Below, piece after piece: positions 23,083-33,142 of a DNA stretch of 64,000 nt. The stretch comes from Paenibacillus humicus NBRC 102415. GTDB taxonomy: Bacteria > Bacillota > Bacilli > Paenibacillales > Paenibacillaceae. The notes beneath the pieces were generated by a model. It saw only the letters and a program-made list of their open reading frames with translations, did no database searches and was not told where the DNA came from. The stretch lies in assembly GCF_004000905.1 (NCBI RefSeq), contig NZ_BIMD01000007.1, forward strand, positions 97,410-161,409, written 5' to 3'. Made by a program: the position numbers and the translations under genes. Within the stretch, counting starts at the first letter, position 1. Each line of letters begins with the position of its first letter.

Positions 23083-25101
23083 ATGGCGAAACTTAACGTA
23101 ACTGTTCCAGCGGTGGATGTAACGATTGACGGCGCGATGTATCGTAAAGTCGACCGTTCGGCGCAAGAAGGCGATGTCGTGCGGATTACGGATGAGGACG
23201 CGGGCGGTAGGTTCCTCGTTAATGGCGCGTTTTATACGGTCGATTCCGTGGATGCCAGCGGAGATCCGCACATCACCGACGAGGCCGGCGACGATTTCGA
23301 CCTCTGCGCGTGGAGTTTCGAAGTTTACGAAAAGGTCGCGGAAGAGGCGAAATACAAAGCCGGAGACATCGTGAAATCGAAACTTCGCGGATTCCAAACA
23401 ACGCTGAAGGAACGTGTTCCGCATCTGGACGGTGAGCGTCACGGTAAGGCTTGGCGTCATACGCACGATTCCGGATGGCTTGGCGAGAACCAATTCGAAA
23501 AGGTCGCGCAGGAAGAGGCGCAGCCCAAACGCCTGACGGTCGGGGACTATGCGCGGGTCGTTAATATGGATGGCGGCGGTCATAACTACAAGATCGGCGA
23601 GATTATTAAGCTCACTACGGACGCCGAAGACAGTCATCCGTACAAAGGCGAAAAAGCAAGCGGAGACATCGGTAACTGGTTGTTCGCAAAGGAGATCGAG
23701 CCAGCGACCGAAGCCGAATTCCTGGCGCAGAAAGCGCCGAAATACCGCGAGGTCAAACGGCCTGCCGCGGTCGGCGAGCGGATCAGGATCGTTAACAAAA
23801 GCGGCGTCGAGACACGTTATAAAAACGGTGACGAAGCGGTCGTTCTTCGCGGATGGGGCGGAAGTGACATCCGGGCTGCCTTCGGTCATACAGGTGCGGA
23901 AGACTGCGGAGTTGTCTACGATGAATACGTCGTTCTCGAACCGGTCGATGCCGCCAAGCCTGAGCGCCTGAAAGTCGGCGAATATGCGAAAGTAGTGAAC
24001 GATAAAACACGCAGCGGCTCCCAGAAAGAAGGCGTCTCCGTCGGTGAGATTCGTAAAATCGTCAAGGATGACCGCAGCTCGCTCCCGTTTTGGGCGGAAC
24101 TCTTGGACGGCTCCCACTACGAATGGTTCCGCGAGGATGCGCTGGTCCGCGCCACGGACGAAGAAGTCGCGGCAGCACGGCGCTATAAAGTCGGCGATTA
24201 CGTTCAGGTAACGAAGCCGGGCGGCTCGCATAACTATAAAATCGGCGAATTCGTACAGGTTACGGAAATGTACGGACGCGGTATCGATGCTTTCAAAGGA
24301 CTGCGTTCGTCCAACGCTACGACCGGAAATTGGCTGCTTCCGAAACAAGTAATCCCCGCGACCGAAGCGCAGTTTACGATGTCGACGCCTAAACCGACAT
24401 TCAACGTTGGCGATACGGTAAAGCTTACGGTTGCGGACGGAAAAACTCCGCGCTTGGGCTGGGGCGGCGTCAAGAATGGCGAGGTCGGAACGGTAAAACG
24501 CGTAGGTTCCAGCACGGTGACGGTTGACTTTCCGTCTCAATCGCGATGGAACGCCGATCCTTCGGAGCTTACGAAGGTGAGCGCGGAAGAGTCGCAGCCG
24601 GGGCGCAATCCGAAGTTTGGCGACTTCAGTGACGGCGACTACGCGCTGGTAACGAACGCGAACAGTAGCAATGCGAATACGAGCGCAATTGAAACTAACG
24701 GAAAGTACGTCACCGTCGCGCTCGAGCATGCCGGATTCCGCGGACTCAAACTCCGTACGCTCGACGGTAAATTCGCCGGTTTCGCAAACGCGGATGCTCT
24801 CCGCAAGGTAACGAAGGAAAAAGCGGAAGCAGGCGAAGTAAAGCGCGCAGAAGAGGCGAAATGGTCCGCGATCGGACGCAAGGTCGGCGAGTATAAAGTC
24901 GGCGATATCGTACGCTTCAAAAAGTACGCTGGAATCAACGGACTGAACGAGCACAACGGCGTTATCGTTGAAATCGACGATTTGGACGGCATGAATCCGC
25001 ATCTCGCGAAACCAGCGTTCGTAAAAACGGGTTACAACACGTACACTCATCCGGACCACTTCGAACTCGTCACGCCGGTAGAGGCGCGCTTTGACCGATA
25101 A
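23083..25101 (+). CDS. Tandem SH3/KOW-like repeat protein
   Basis: A 672-residue protein built from about nine repeats that each begin with a VGDYxxV-like strand: EGDVVRIT, AGDIVKSK, VGDYARVV, VGERIRIV, VGEYAKVV, VGDYVQVT, VGDTVKLT, DGDYALVT, VGDIVRFK. This is the pattern of small SH3 or KOW barrels. Linkers are charged. Two shorter relatives lie at 35956 and 36663. There is no signal peptide, so it acts in the cytosol. Function unknown; binding of nucleic acid or a small ligand by arrayed barrels is a guess. Confidence 0.75.
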   Translation: MAKLNVTVPAVDVTIDGAMYRKVDRSAQEGDVVRITDEDAGGRFLVNGAFYTVDSVDASGDPHITDEAGDDFDLCAWSFEVYEKVAEEAKYKAGDIVKSKLRGFQTTLKERVPHLDGERHGKAWRHTHDSGWLGENQFEKVAQEEAQPKRLTVGDYARVVNMDGGGHNYKIGEIIKLTTDAEDSHPYKGEKASGDIGNWLFAKEIEPATEAEFLAQKAPKYREVKRPAAVGERIRIVNKSGVETRYKNGDEAVVLRGWGGSDIRAAFGHTGAEDCGVVYDEYVVLEPVDAAKPERLKVGEYAKVVNDKTRSGSQKEGVSVGEIRKIVKDDRSSLPFWAELLDGSHYEWFREDALVRATDEEVAAARRYKVGDYVQVTKPGGSHNYKIGEFVQVTEMYGRGIDAFKGLRSSNATTGNWLLPKQVIPATEAQFTMSTPKPTFNVGDTVKLTVADGKTPRLGWGGVKNGEVGTVKRVGSSTVTVDFPSQSRWNADPSELTKVSAEESQPGRNPKFGDFSDGDYALVTNANSSNANTSAIETNGKYVTVALEHAGFRGLKLRTLDGKFAGFANADALRKVTKEKAEAGEVKRAEEAKWSAIGRKVGEYKVGDIVRFKKYAGINGLNEHNGVIVEIDDLDGMNPHLAKPAFVKTGYNTYTHPDHFELVTPVEARFDR

Positions 25102-27289
25102 AGTCCGCCTGGCGTTAAAGGTCCGCACGGAACCAGATGCGTCCGAAAGAGTGGCGGAGGCGGCGAAACGTAAAGCAGCCGCGACAGAAACGATCGACCA
25201 GGCGTGGACACGCATTCTAGCGATGAACAATTCGGCGGCCGATCAGGAACGGTTGCTGGCGGTAAGGACGGCAATGGCGGAGGGCGCGACAGGCAGGCGC
25301 CCCTCTGACGCGATAGGAACTGGCGGAACGCCCAAGCGGTTTAGCAAGGCGGAGGCATTACGGTTATGGTCGGAGCTCAACGAGCGCAACAGGGCGGCAA
25401 CCCTGCGCGCTATGGTCGAGAATACGCCGGCACATTACGTACTCGTCCGAGATAGGAAAACGTTAGACTTCGCTAAGTGCGTTATCGCAGCGGCAGATAT
25501 TATCGCGGTCGACTGCGAGACGTTTGGCAGCGAGGAACATCCGGACGGCGCGCTCGATCCGTGGACCGGACAAATGGCGGGGTTCAGCGTATCAACGCGC
25601 AGCCATTCGTTCTATATTCCGCTTAATCACGACGAACAAACGGAATTGACGGAGGAGCAGATTTTCAGCGCGCTAAGACCGGCGCTGGAGTCCGTTCCAA
25701 ACGTCATGCACAACGCGCCTTTTGACTGCAAATGGTTCTTCGTACGCTACGGAATTAATCTCATCGATACGTTGCGCGCTGATACAAGGATAATGGCGAT
25801 GGCATTCGATGAGAACCGCAACCACCGCCTCAAGGACTTGTGTACGGATTGGCTGCGGTCGCCTGGCGACAATTTCGACCAATTATTCGGACGGACTCCG
25901 TTCAACAAGATTCCGCTAGATGTCGCGCTGGCATATGCGGCCGGCGATACGGAGAAGACGCTGAAACTCTACGACTGGATCCGCGGCTGGTACGATAAGC
26001 GCGCTGACCTAGCGGAGATTGAGCGACTCGTATTCCATATCGAAATGCCCGTATGCCGCACGTTCATATGGTCGGATATTCGCGGGATACGGTTTGACTC
26101 CGCGATGGCGGCGAAGCTTGACGCTGACTTTGCGCGAGAAGAGGCGGATCTGCAGGCGAAGATATATGCGTTGCTTGGTGAGGAGATCAATCTTAATTCT
26201 CCTGCGCAGTTATCGCGCAAGCTTTACGGAGAATTGCGGCTGACTGACGTAGACAATGGATCGACGGGCGTGCGCGCTTTGAAGCGAATCAAGCGGGAAC
26301 ATGCGGTGATTCAGTACATTCTCGACTACCGCGGCGTCGGAAAACTGCGCCAGGCGTTCACGTCAAAACTTCCGAAGAACGTTAAGGCTGACGGAAAGAT
26401 TCATCCGTGGCACAATTCGTGGGGCGCCGCGACAGGCCGGTTTACGTGTAGCAATCCGAACACGCAGCAGATTCCCGCCAAACGTCCTGAAATACGCCAC
26501 CTGTTCATGGCGTCCGACTCCGATCGCATCCTCGTTTCAATCGACTACTCGCAAATCGAGCTCCGCGTCCTGGCGCATGTCGCGAATGAAACGGTCCTAA
26601 TCGAAGCGTTCGAAGCTGGCCGCGATATTCACTCGACGACAGCCGCGCTCATTTCGAAAGGAAAGTATACGTACGAAGACATTGAGCGCTGGAAGGACAC
26701 GGAGGGCCACGAATGCCAGAAATACCGTAAACAGGCGAAGATCGTTAACTTCGGTATTGTCTACGGCATGGGTGCGGGCAAACTCGCCGACACGCTCGAA
26801 ATTACGAAGGCCGAAGCGCAGGCGATTATCGACGAATACTTCCGCGGTTATCCGGCCATCAAGCGGTATATGGACGAGCAGCACGCGAAGGTTATGCGTG
26901 ATGGTTTCGTGACGGATCTGGCCGGACGGAAGCGCCGCTTGCACGAAGAAATTAAGGCGAAGGAAAAGTGGCGGATATTCAGCGCACAGAGGATGGGCGG
27001 AAACTTTCCGATTCAGGCCGGTGCCGGCACGATTCTGAAAAAGGCTATCGTCGACCTAGCGGATGTGCTTCCGCTATATGATACGCACATTCTGCTGCAG
27101 GTACACGATGAGCTCGTTATGGACTGCCCGCGCGATATAACTCCGCAGGGACTCGACCATATCCGGACGACGATGGAGAACGCGATTAAGTTGCGGTGTC
27201 CGGTGCGGTGCGACGTCGAGATCAACCCGGAACGTTGGATGCGGAAGGTTGACGCGGATAAGTGGTTTACGGAGGAGGACGAACAGTGA
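25091..27289 (+). CDS. Family A DNA polymerase (PolA-like)
   Basis: A 732-residue replicative polymerase. A 3'-5' exonuclease domain has intact sites Asp141 and Glu143 (VDCETFG), Asp212 (HNAPFD) and Asp286 (YAAGDTEKT). The polymerase domain has motif A DYSQIELR (Asp485), motif B KQAKIVNFGIVYG and motif C QVHDELVMD (Asp673). There is no 5'-3' exonuclease domain; about 110 unrelated residues precede the exonuclease. TTG 25091 overlaps the repeat-protein gene by 11 bases. It would extend primers made by the phage primase. Confidence 0.93.
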   Translation: MTDKVRLALKVRTEPDASERVAEAAKRKAAATETIDQAWTRILAMNNSAADQERLLAVRTAMAEGATGRRPSDAIGTGGTPKRFSKAEALRLWSELNERNRAATLRAMVENTPAHYVLVRDRKTLDFAKCVIAAADIIAVDCETFGSEEHPDGALDPWTGQMAGFSVSTRSHSFYIPLNHDEQTELTEEQIFSALRPALESVPNVMHNAPFDCKWFFVRYGINLIDTLRADTRIMAMAFDENRNHRLKDLCTDWLRSPGDNFDQLFGRTPFNKIPLDVALAYAAGDTEKTLKLYDWIRGWYDKRADLAEIERLVFHIEMPVCRTFIWSDIRGIRFDSAMAAKLDADFAREEADLQAKIYALLGEEINLNSPAQLSRKLYGELRLTDVDNGSTGVRALKRIKREHAVIQYILDYRGVGKLRQAFTSKLPKNVKADGKIHPWHNSWGAATGRFTCSNPNTQQIPAKRPEIRHLFMASDSDRILVSIDYSQIELRVLAHVANETVLIEAFEAGRDIHSTTAALISKGKYTYEDIERWKDTEGHECQKYRKQAKIVNFGIVYGMGAGKLADTLEITKAEAQAIIDEYFRGYPAIKRYMDEQHAKVMRDGFVTDLAGRKRRLHEEIKAKEKWRIFSAQRMGGNFPIQAGAGTILKKAIVDLADVLPLYDTHILLQVHDELVMDCPRDITPQGLDHIRTTMENAIKLRCPVRCDVEINPERWMRKVDADKWFTEEDEQ

Positions 27290-27423
27290 TCGAAGTAGCG
27301 ACTCTTAAATGCCCGCGATGCGACACAGTGAATCGAATGTTAGCGGACGAAATCGGCGATCATCCGTGCTGGAAATGTGGTCTAGAACCGTGGGGTGAAA
27401 ACGAAGAGGAGGCGGTTAATTGA
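27286..27423 (+). CDS. Zinc-ribbon mini-protein
   Basis: A 45-residue protein with CPRC near residue 9 and CWKC near residue 33, a clear zinc-ribbon pair. GTG 27286 overlaps the polymerase TGA (GTGA), and its TGA overlaps the TTG of the next gene. Too short for default gene finding. Function unknown; its position between polymerase and exonuclease suggests a replication or recombination accessory. Confidence 0.6.
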   Translation: MIEVATLKCPRCDTVNRMLADEIGDHPCWKCGLEPWGENEEEAVN

Positions 27424-28523
27424 GCGCACTATTCCGAAAGGTAGGCGGCATGTCTCGCGGCGACCGCTTGGTTAACGATTTCCTAACGCAGATGGACGCG
27501 TATTACGCCTCGCCTGCGTCCGGTTTCTACGACAACGCGATCAGCCGCCGTTACTACGAACAAAAATTGCGCTATCTCAAGTTCACGCCGTACCCGAACG
27601 ACGGCCTCGTAACATTCGGCGCGTCCGGTACGAACCTCTGCGATCGGCAGCTCGTGTTCAAAAACGATAAGGCTACGCGTCCGGAAAAGTCCGATGACAT
27701 TCCGTTCAGAGGGCGGCAGCGGCGGCTTGGCACGGCGGTCGTCGATTACATTCAACTCGACATCGTTCATATGCCGAAGCGACTCGGTAAGGGAGCGCTG
27801 TTTACGATGGCCGAGCGCAAAAACACGGACATGTTCGGAAACGTGACGTTTGAGTGGGATTTCGAAGAGGCTGCGCAGGAACGCAAGGTATTCGAGTACC
27901 CGCATCCAGAAACGGGTGAACTCGTCCAATTCGCAATCACCGCCAAGCCCGACGGTAAGTTCGATTATGCGCCGGACGGCTCGCGCATCATCTTCGAATA
28001 CAAAACGAAGGCATCCGGCCTACGCGCCATGAACGGTAAGCTCGATTACAAAGGCGCGCAAGACGACCACGTCCGCCAGGTAACGGCCGAAGCGATCATC
28101 TTCGGTATCAACGAAGCGCTTATCGTATACGAATCGACGCAAAAGCCGGCGTGGTTTAGCGATGAGGAGCGTACGAGCGTTACGAAGGGACAGAAGACGT
28201 GGGCGGACGGCCAACCTCGACCGGATCTGCGCGCTTTCTACGTCGAGATAACGGACGACATGAAGAACGCGCTTCTCTCGGATTTGGCGCGTCAGGCAGC
28301 GCTTGTATACGAACAACGGGCAAGCGGCGCGATTCCTGACGTAACGATCGAGATGACCGATAGCTGCGGATTCTGTGCGTTCAGCGGTCATTGCAAGGCG
28401 ACGTTAACCGCGGAGAACAAGGCGGTGCTCAGACGGCAGGAAAGCGCGATAGCTGCGTCGAGTATGGCGGGCAAGGCGGAACACCGTAATCTTATGACAT
28501 ATCTCGAAGGAGTGAGCGCGTGA
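27420..28523 (+). CDS. Cas4/RecB-like PD-(D/E)XK exonuclease
   Basis: A 367-residue nuclease. KPDGKFDY...IIFEYKTKASG gives the Asp...Glu-x-Lys catalytic core. A C-terminal SCGFCAFSGHC cluster together with an early Cys (NLCDRQLVF) fits the four-Cys iron-sulfur site of Cas4/AddB-type nucleases. Phage relatives resect DNA ends for recombination. TTG 27420 is coupled to the zinc-ribbon gene. No other CRISPR component is near, so a role in recombination is favoured. Confidence 0.8.
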   Translation: MSALFRKVGGMSRGDRLVNDFLTQMDAYYASPASGFYDNAISRRYYEQKLRYLKFTPYPNDGLVTFGASGTNLCDRQLVFKNDKATRPEKSDDIPFRGRQRRLGTAVVDYIQLDIVHMPKRLGKGALFTMAERKNTDMFGNVTFEWDFEEAAQERKVFEYPHPETGELVQFAITAKPDGKFDYAPDGSRIIFEYKTKASGLRAMNGKLDYKGAQDDHVRQVTAEAIIFGINEALIVYESTQKPAWFSDEERTSVTKGQKTWADGQPRPDLRAFYVEITDDMKNALLSDLARQAALVYEQRASGAIPDVTIEMTDSCGFCAFSGHCKATLTAENKAVLRRQESAIAASSMAGKAEHRNLMTYLEGVSA

Positions 28524-28768
28524 CGTACGTACTTCATTCCGTAAGAAACCGCGACGGGTCTATCAACGAGCGCGAGTTGCGGCGCAAAGGCCATCGCGTT
28601 GAAATCATTAACTGTCGCGAAGGTGAAAAAATGTTGTTTTCTTACCCGGACGATGACGACAAATTCGTACAGACGACTAGGGTTATCGGAACAATGGATT
28701 ACCCAGATGTACTGAAAGTTTTTACGAATAACAGCATCTATACATTCCGGAAGGAGGCGTCCGAATGA
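28520..28768 (+). CDS. Hypothetical protein
   Basis: An 82-residue protein starting with GTG at an overlap with the preceding TGA. Mixed alpha/beta, no motif recognised. Confidence 0.5.
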   Translation: MTYVLHSVRNRDGSINERELRRKGHRVEIINCREGEKMLFSYPDDDDKFVQTTRVIGTMDYPDVLKVFTNNSIYTFRKEASE

Positions 28769-28959
28769 ACGCAATTGCCCGTATCATCCGCGGCGCTATC
28801 GTAATTGGAGCGTGTATCGCGATCGGCTACGTTTGGTACCTAATCGCGTCGGTCATTCTCGTGGTCAATCCGGTCGCCGCCGGAATCATCGCTGTAGTCG
28901 CGGCCGCACTCGTTTGGCTGGCGGGAGGTGGCGGAGACGGCGAAGACGACGAAAAGTAA
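28765..28959 (+). CDS. Small membrane protein
   Basis: A 64-residue protein with two hydrophobic helices (about 8-30 and 33-53) and an acidic tail. ATG 28765 overlaps the upstream stop. Function unknown. Confidence 0.5.
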   Translation: MNAIARIIRGAIVIGACIAIGYVWYLIASVILVVNPVAAGIIAVVAAALVWLAGGGGDGEDDEK

Positions 28960-29491
28960 ACCGCAGTTATACGCCGGCCTCGATCTATCGCTTACCTCGC
29001 CAGGCTTCGCAATTATATCCGTGGACCAAAATTCCGAAGGACACCGCATCCCCTCGCTAGTCGAAGTCTCCGTCATCAAAACGGATACCTCCGAAACACA
29101 ACCGCTGCGCTACGAAGTCATCGAAGCACACGCGCTCCTTTTCTTCCGCAAGTATACCGGCCTGACCGCAATCATCCGCGAGGTATGGCCGCCATCCCGT
29201 AACTACGCACAGAACGATAAACTCCATGGCGCATGGTCGGCGGTCGATCGCGCGCTATCCCGGCTTGGACTCGCAGTTACCGAAAACTTGACGCCATCGA
29301 CCGTGAAGAAGACGGTGACCGGAAAGGGAACCGCCGAGAAGCCCGAAGTGGCAGCGGCCGTATCGCGAATACTCCGCCTGGAAGACCGGAAGTGGGCGGC
29401 CGGCTACGATGACTCCGATGCGTGTGCGGTTGCCTTGGCGTACCTGATTCGCGAAAAACTAATCGAAGGGGTGAGCGGGATTGAGCGCTAG
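28928..29491 (+). CDS. RuvC-like Holliday junction resolvase
   Basis: A protein of about 185 residues with an RNase H-type fold: GLDLSLTSPGFAI holds the first catalytic Asp, REVWPPSR a Glu, and YDDSDACAVALAYLI the C-terminal acidic pair. Small phage RuvC-type enzymes resolve branched replication intermediates before packaging. The start is unclear: GTG 28928 falls on the only GGAGG, while ACG 28937 lies 8 bases after it. It overlaps the small membrane-protein gene by 32 bases. Confidence 0.75.
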   Translation: MAETAKTTKSKPQLYAGLDLSLTSPGFAIISVDQNSEGHRIPSLVEVSVIKTDTSETQPLRYEVIEAHALLFFRKYTGLTAIIREVWPPSRNYAQNDKLHGAWSAVDRALSRLGLAVTENLTPSTVKKTVTGKGTAEKPEVAAAVSRILRLEDRKWAAGYDDSDACAVALAYLIREKLIEGVSGIER

Positions 29492-29708
29492 AAAAACAGT
29501 GGAATACCGCACTAATGTGAATGCCGTCGGACTGCTAGGCGTCGTATTCATAACGTTAAAACTGACCGGTGTTATTGACTGGTCTTGGTGGTGGGTAACT
29601 CTTCCGTTTTGGGGCGGGCCAGCGATTCTGGCGATTCTGGCTACAATTATCTCGATTGCTTACGTAGCTACCGCCGCCACATCGAAGGCGCGCCGGAGAC
29701 ATCGTTGA
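29481..29708 (+). CDS. Small membrane protein
   Basis: A 75-residue protein with two hydrophobic helices (about 14-32 and 40-65) and a basic C-terminus. TTG 29481 follows AGGGGTGA. Its TGA overlaps the TTG of nrdI. Function unknown. Confidence 0.5.
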   Translation: MSARKTVEYRTNVNAVGLLGVVFITLKLTGVIDWSWWWVTLPFWGGPAILAILATIISIAYVATAATSKARRRHR

Positions 29709-30073
29709 TCGTCGCCTACCATTCGCTGACCGGTAACGTCCGCCGCTTTGCCGAAAGAACCGCGTTCCCATCCGTCCAGATTACGCCCGGCCTGCGCTTA
29801 GACGAACCGTTCGTACTCGTAACGCCGACGATCGGATTCGGACGCGTGCCGGACCAGGTGGCGGCGTTTTTAGCGGGATCGGGCCGCCATATGATCGCGG
29901 TCGCGGCGAGTGGCAATCGGAATTTTTCGTCTGCGTACGCGGCGGCGGGCGATCATATTAGCGGCTATTACGGAGTACCGCTACTCCTGCGGTTCGAGCT
30001 CGCGGGGACTGACGAAGATGTACGAAAATTTAACGAGGCGGTGACGGCTTTATTCCGAGCTATATCGAATTAA
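29705..30073 (+). CDS. nrdI: NrdI flavodoxin for class Ib ribonucleotide reductase
   Basis: A 122-residue flavodoxin that supplies oxidant to assemble the dimanganese-tyrosyl radical of NrdF. The FMN phosphate loop YHSLTGNVRRF is at the N-terminus, and TPTIGFGRVPDQVAAFL and SGNRNFSSAYAAAGD match NrdI. TTG 29705 overlaps the upstream stop. It is followed by nrdE and nrdF in the standard order. Confidence 0.92.
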   Translation: MIVAYHSLTGNVRRFAERTAFPSVQITPGLRLDEPFVLVTPTIGFGRVPDQVAAFLAGSGRHMIAVAASGNRNFSSAYAAAGDHISGYYGVPLLLRFELAGTDEDVRKFNEAVTALFRAISN

Positions 30074-30084
30074 ACAACGAAGTT

Positions 30085-32142
30085 ATGAAGCGCGGCGAGG
30101 ACGGATTCTTCCAACTCGAAAAGGACGCGGAGGCTGTACGCGAGTTTATGGCGGAGGTGGCAGCGAAGACGAAGCGCTTCGATACGCCGATGGAGCGTAT
30201 TCGATGGCTCGTGGATTACGAGTTCTATTACGGAGAAGTTGAGTCGCAATATGACGTACACCAACTCGTAGGAATCCACGATATATGCGACGCGTACGAC
30301 TTCCGGTTCGCTTCGTTTATGGCCGCGTCCAAATTCTATAAGGACTACGCGCTGCAGACGAACGATAAGTCGCAGTATCTCGAAACGTATGCGCAACACG
30401 TCGCCATAGTCGCGTTATATCTCGGTCAAGGCAATTATGCGCTGGCCGAACGCCTGGCGCGATCGATGATGGAGCAGCGCCTGCAGCCCGCCACTCCAAC
30501 GTTCCTTAACGCAGGACGAGCGCGCCGCGGCGAGATGGTATCGTGCTTCCTGCTTGAGGCGGACGACTCGCTGAATTCGATCAACTACGTGTTGTCGACG
30601 TGTATGCAGTTGTCAAAAATCGGCGGAGGAGTCGCGGTCAACCTTTCGAAGCTGCGCGGTCGGGGCGAGCCGATAAAGGGCGTAGAGGGTGCGGCGAAGG
30701 GCATTATGCCGGTGCTAAAGCTGATGGAAGACGCGTTTAGTTACGCGGATCAGATGGGTCAGCGTAAAGGGTCCGGCGCTGCGTACTACAACATCTTCGG
30801 ATGGGACGTAGTCGAGTTTTTGGACACGAAAAAGATTAACGCCGATGAAAAGGCGCGCCTCAAAACGCTGTCCATCGGCTTGATCGTACCGCGCAAATTC
30901 TACGAACTGGCCCGTGATAACCGGCCCCTCCACGTATTCGCACAGCACTCCGTATTTAAGGCGTACGGCGCGCACCTCGACGATATGGACATTACGGAAA
31001 TGTACGAAGAACTCCTCGCCAATCCAGCGGTCAAGAAGCGCGAGATTATGTCGGCGCGCGACATGCTGACGAAGATTGCGACGACGCAGCTCGAATCCGG
31101 CTATCCGTACATTATGAATCGCGATAACGCCAACGAAGGGCATCCGCTGGCTGCAATCGGCACCGTGAAGATGTCAAACCTTTGTACGGAGGTGTATCAG
31201 CTACAGGAGTCGTCGACCATCGGTAACTTCGGCGAACCGTCCGTAATCCGCCGCGATATCTCGTGCAATCTCGCGAGTCTAAACATCGTCAACGTAATGG
31301 AGTCCGGCAAGGTTCGCGAATCTGTCCACGAAGGTATCGAAGCGCTGACCGTCGTCTCCGATATCTCGCGCATTGAGAACGCGCCTGGCGTGCGTTTGGC
31401 GAACGATGAGCTCCATTCCGTAGGACTTGGCGCGATGAACCTGCACGGTTATCTCGCGAAGAATAAGATCGCCTACGATTCCGAAGAGGGACGCGATTTC
31501 GCCCGTACATTCTTCGCGATGATGAACTATTACTCGCTGGAGAAATCGGCCGCCATCGCACGCGAGCGCCGGATTACGTTTAAGGACTTCGCCAAGTCTA
31601 CGTATGCGGATGGAACGTATTTTACGAAATATCTAGCGGAAGACTTCGCTCCACGTACGGACCGAGTCGCGGAGATGTTCGCCGGCATCGATATTCCGTC
31701 GCCGAACGATTGGGCAACGCTCAAGGATACCGTAATGGAATACGGACTCTATCACGCGTACCGGCTCGCGATTGCCCCGACGCAGAGTATTTCGTATATC
31801 CAGAACGCGACAAGCAGCGTCATGCCGATCGTCGAACTCATCGAGGAGCGTACGTATGCGAATGCGACCACATTCTATCCGATGCCGTTCCTGAGCGCGG
31901 AGACGCAATGGTTTTATAAGAGCGCTTATAAGATGGATCAGGCGGCCGTCATCGATATGGTCGCGGAGATCCAGGCGCACGTCGACCAGGGAATCAGCGC
32001 GATCCTACACGTCAATAGCGATATCAGTACGCGGGAGTTAGCGCGCCATTACGTATACGCGCAGCATCGTGGCTTGAAGGGGCTGTACTATACGCGGACG
32101 AATCTGCTGAGCGTCGAACAATGTACATCTTGCGCGGTCTGA
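30085..32142 (+). CDS. nrdE: Class Ib ribonucleotide reductase, alpha subunit
   Basis: A 685-residue catalytic subunit that reduces NDPs to dNDPs. It shows the ATP-cone-free N-terminus, the PATPTFLNAGR...EMVSCFLLE stretch with an active-site Cys, the NLCTEV segment with the radical Cys and Glu, and the C-terminal CTSC that delivers reductant from NrdH or thioredoxin. Length is normal; no intein or intron, unlike SPbeta nrdE. Together with NrdI and NrdF the phage supplies its own dNTPs. Confidence 0.95.
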   Translation: MKRGEDGFFQLEKDAEAVREFMAEVAAKTKRFDTPMERIRWLVDYEFYYGEVESQYDVHQLVGIHDICDAYDFRFASFMAASKFYKDYALQTNDKSQYLETYAQHVAIVALYLGQGNYALAERLARSMMEQRLQPATPTFLNAGRARRGEMVSCFLLEADDSLNSINYVLSTCMQLSKIGGGVAVNLSKLRGRGEPIKGVEGAAKGIMPVLKLMEDAFSYADQMGQRKGSGAAYYNIFGWDVVEFLDTKKINADEKARLKTLSIGLIVPRKFYELARDNRPLHVFAQHSVFKAYGAHLDDMDITEMYEELLANPAVKKREIMSARDMLTKIATTQLESGYPYIMNRDNANEGHPLAAIGTVKMSNLCTEVYQLQESSTIGNFGEPSVIRRDISCNLASLNIVNVMESGKVRESVHEGIEALTVVSDISRIENAPGVRLANDELHSVGLGAMNLHGYLAKNKIAYDSEEGRDFARTFFAMMNYYSLEKSAAIARERRITFKDFAKSTYADGTYFTKYLAEDFAPRTDRVAEMFAGIDIPSPNDWATLKDTVMEYGLYHAYRLAIAPTQSISYIQNATSSVMPIVELIEERTYANATTFYPMPFLSAETQWFYKSAYKMDQAAVIDMVAEIQAHVDQGISAILHVNSDISTRELARHYVYAQHRGLKGLYYTRTNLLSVEQCTSCAV

Positions 32143-32165
32143 TGAAAGGAGAGCGATAGCCAACG

Positions 32166-33140
32166 ATGAAGATTTCGAACTGGAACGCGCATGAAGACGT
32201 AACGACGCAGCTATGGGATCAGAACGTTCTCCAATTCTGGACTCCGGACGAATTCCCGATATCCGATGACAAGTCCGTATGGGACGCGCTGACAGAAACG
32301 GAGCGCACCGTTTATAAGCGCGTGTTGGCGGGCCTGACCGCGCTCGATACGCTGCAGAATAAAGAGGGGATGCCGCTAATCGCTCGCCATGTCGAAGATC
32401 CGCGCGCCGCCGCGGTCCTCTCGTTTATGGGCATGATGGAAGGTATCCACGCGAAATCCTACTCCACGATTTTCACTACGCTCCTCACCGGTGCTGAGGC
32501 GGACTATATGCTCGATGTTTGGGCGCCGTCTCAGCCGAACATCCGCTATAAATACGAAACCATCTCCGCCGCCTACCGTGAGGTGCTGCGCGATGAGCCG
32601 TCCGATTACGCGCTGTACATGGCGATGGTCGCGTCCGTACTCCTCGAAACGTTCCTGTTTTATTCCGGATTCTACTATCCGCTGTACCTCGCCGGCCAGG
32701 GCAAGATGACGGCAAGCGGCGAAGTCATCAGTAAGATTCTGATGGACGAATCCATCCACGGCCTATACGTCGGCTATCTCGCGCAGCAGATTCGCGCCAA
32801 GTTGTCCGAGGCCGAACGCGCCAGGGCCGACGCCGAAATGACGCAGCTCCGGGAAGACCTCTACGCGAACGAGGCGGAGTATACCGCACTTATCTACGAT
32901 GAACTCGGCCTGACCGCCGATGTGCTTCGCTATGTCCGTTATAACGCGAATAAAGCGATGATGAACCTCGGCCTGTCGGCGGTCTACGAAGAGGAAGCGT
33001 TCAGCGCGATCGTCCAGAACGGCATAACCGTCAGTACGAAGCAGCACGATTTCTTCTCGAAGAAAGGGAACGGCTATGTGCGAGCGATGAACGTAGAGCC
33101 GGTTCGCGACGAAGACTTCATTTTCGAAAAGGGGCGCTAA
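32166..33140 (+). CDS. nrdF: Class Ib ribonucleotide reductase, beta subunit
   Basis: A 324-residue radical-generating subunit. Metal ligands appear in order: Asp in LTALDTLQ, Glu and His in MEGIHAKSY, Glu in LLETFLFYSG, and Glu and His in MDESIHGLYVG. The radical Tyr is the one in AKSYS. ATG 32166 follows AAAGGAGAG. Typical length. Confidence 0.95.
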   Translation: MKISNWNAHEDVTTQLWDQNVLQFWTPDEFPISDDKSVWDALTETERTVYKRVLAGLTALDTLQNKEGMPLIARHVEDPRAAAVLSFMGMMEGIHAKSYSTIFTTLLTGAEADYMLDVWAPSQPNIRYKYETISAAYREVLRDEPSDYALYMAMVASVLLETFLFYSGFYYPLYLAGQGKMTASGEVISKILMDESIHGLYVGYLAQQIRAKLSEAERARADAEMTQLREDLYANEAEYTALIYDELGLTADVLRYVRYNANKAMMNLGLSAVYEEEAFSAIVQNGITVSTKQHDFFSKKGNGYVRAMNVEPVRDEDFIFEKGR

Positions 33141-33142
33141 CT

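Noticed and set aside
23080..25230. A 716-codon open frame on the minus strand
   Set aside because: It mirrors the SH3/KOW-like gene; Arg/Phe-rich translation without domains. GC-rich codon bias keeps the antisense frame open.
27420..28523. Cas4-like nuclease as part of a CRISPR system
   Set aside because: No repeat-spacer array or other cas gene is visible in the window; the context is phage recombination.
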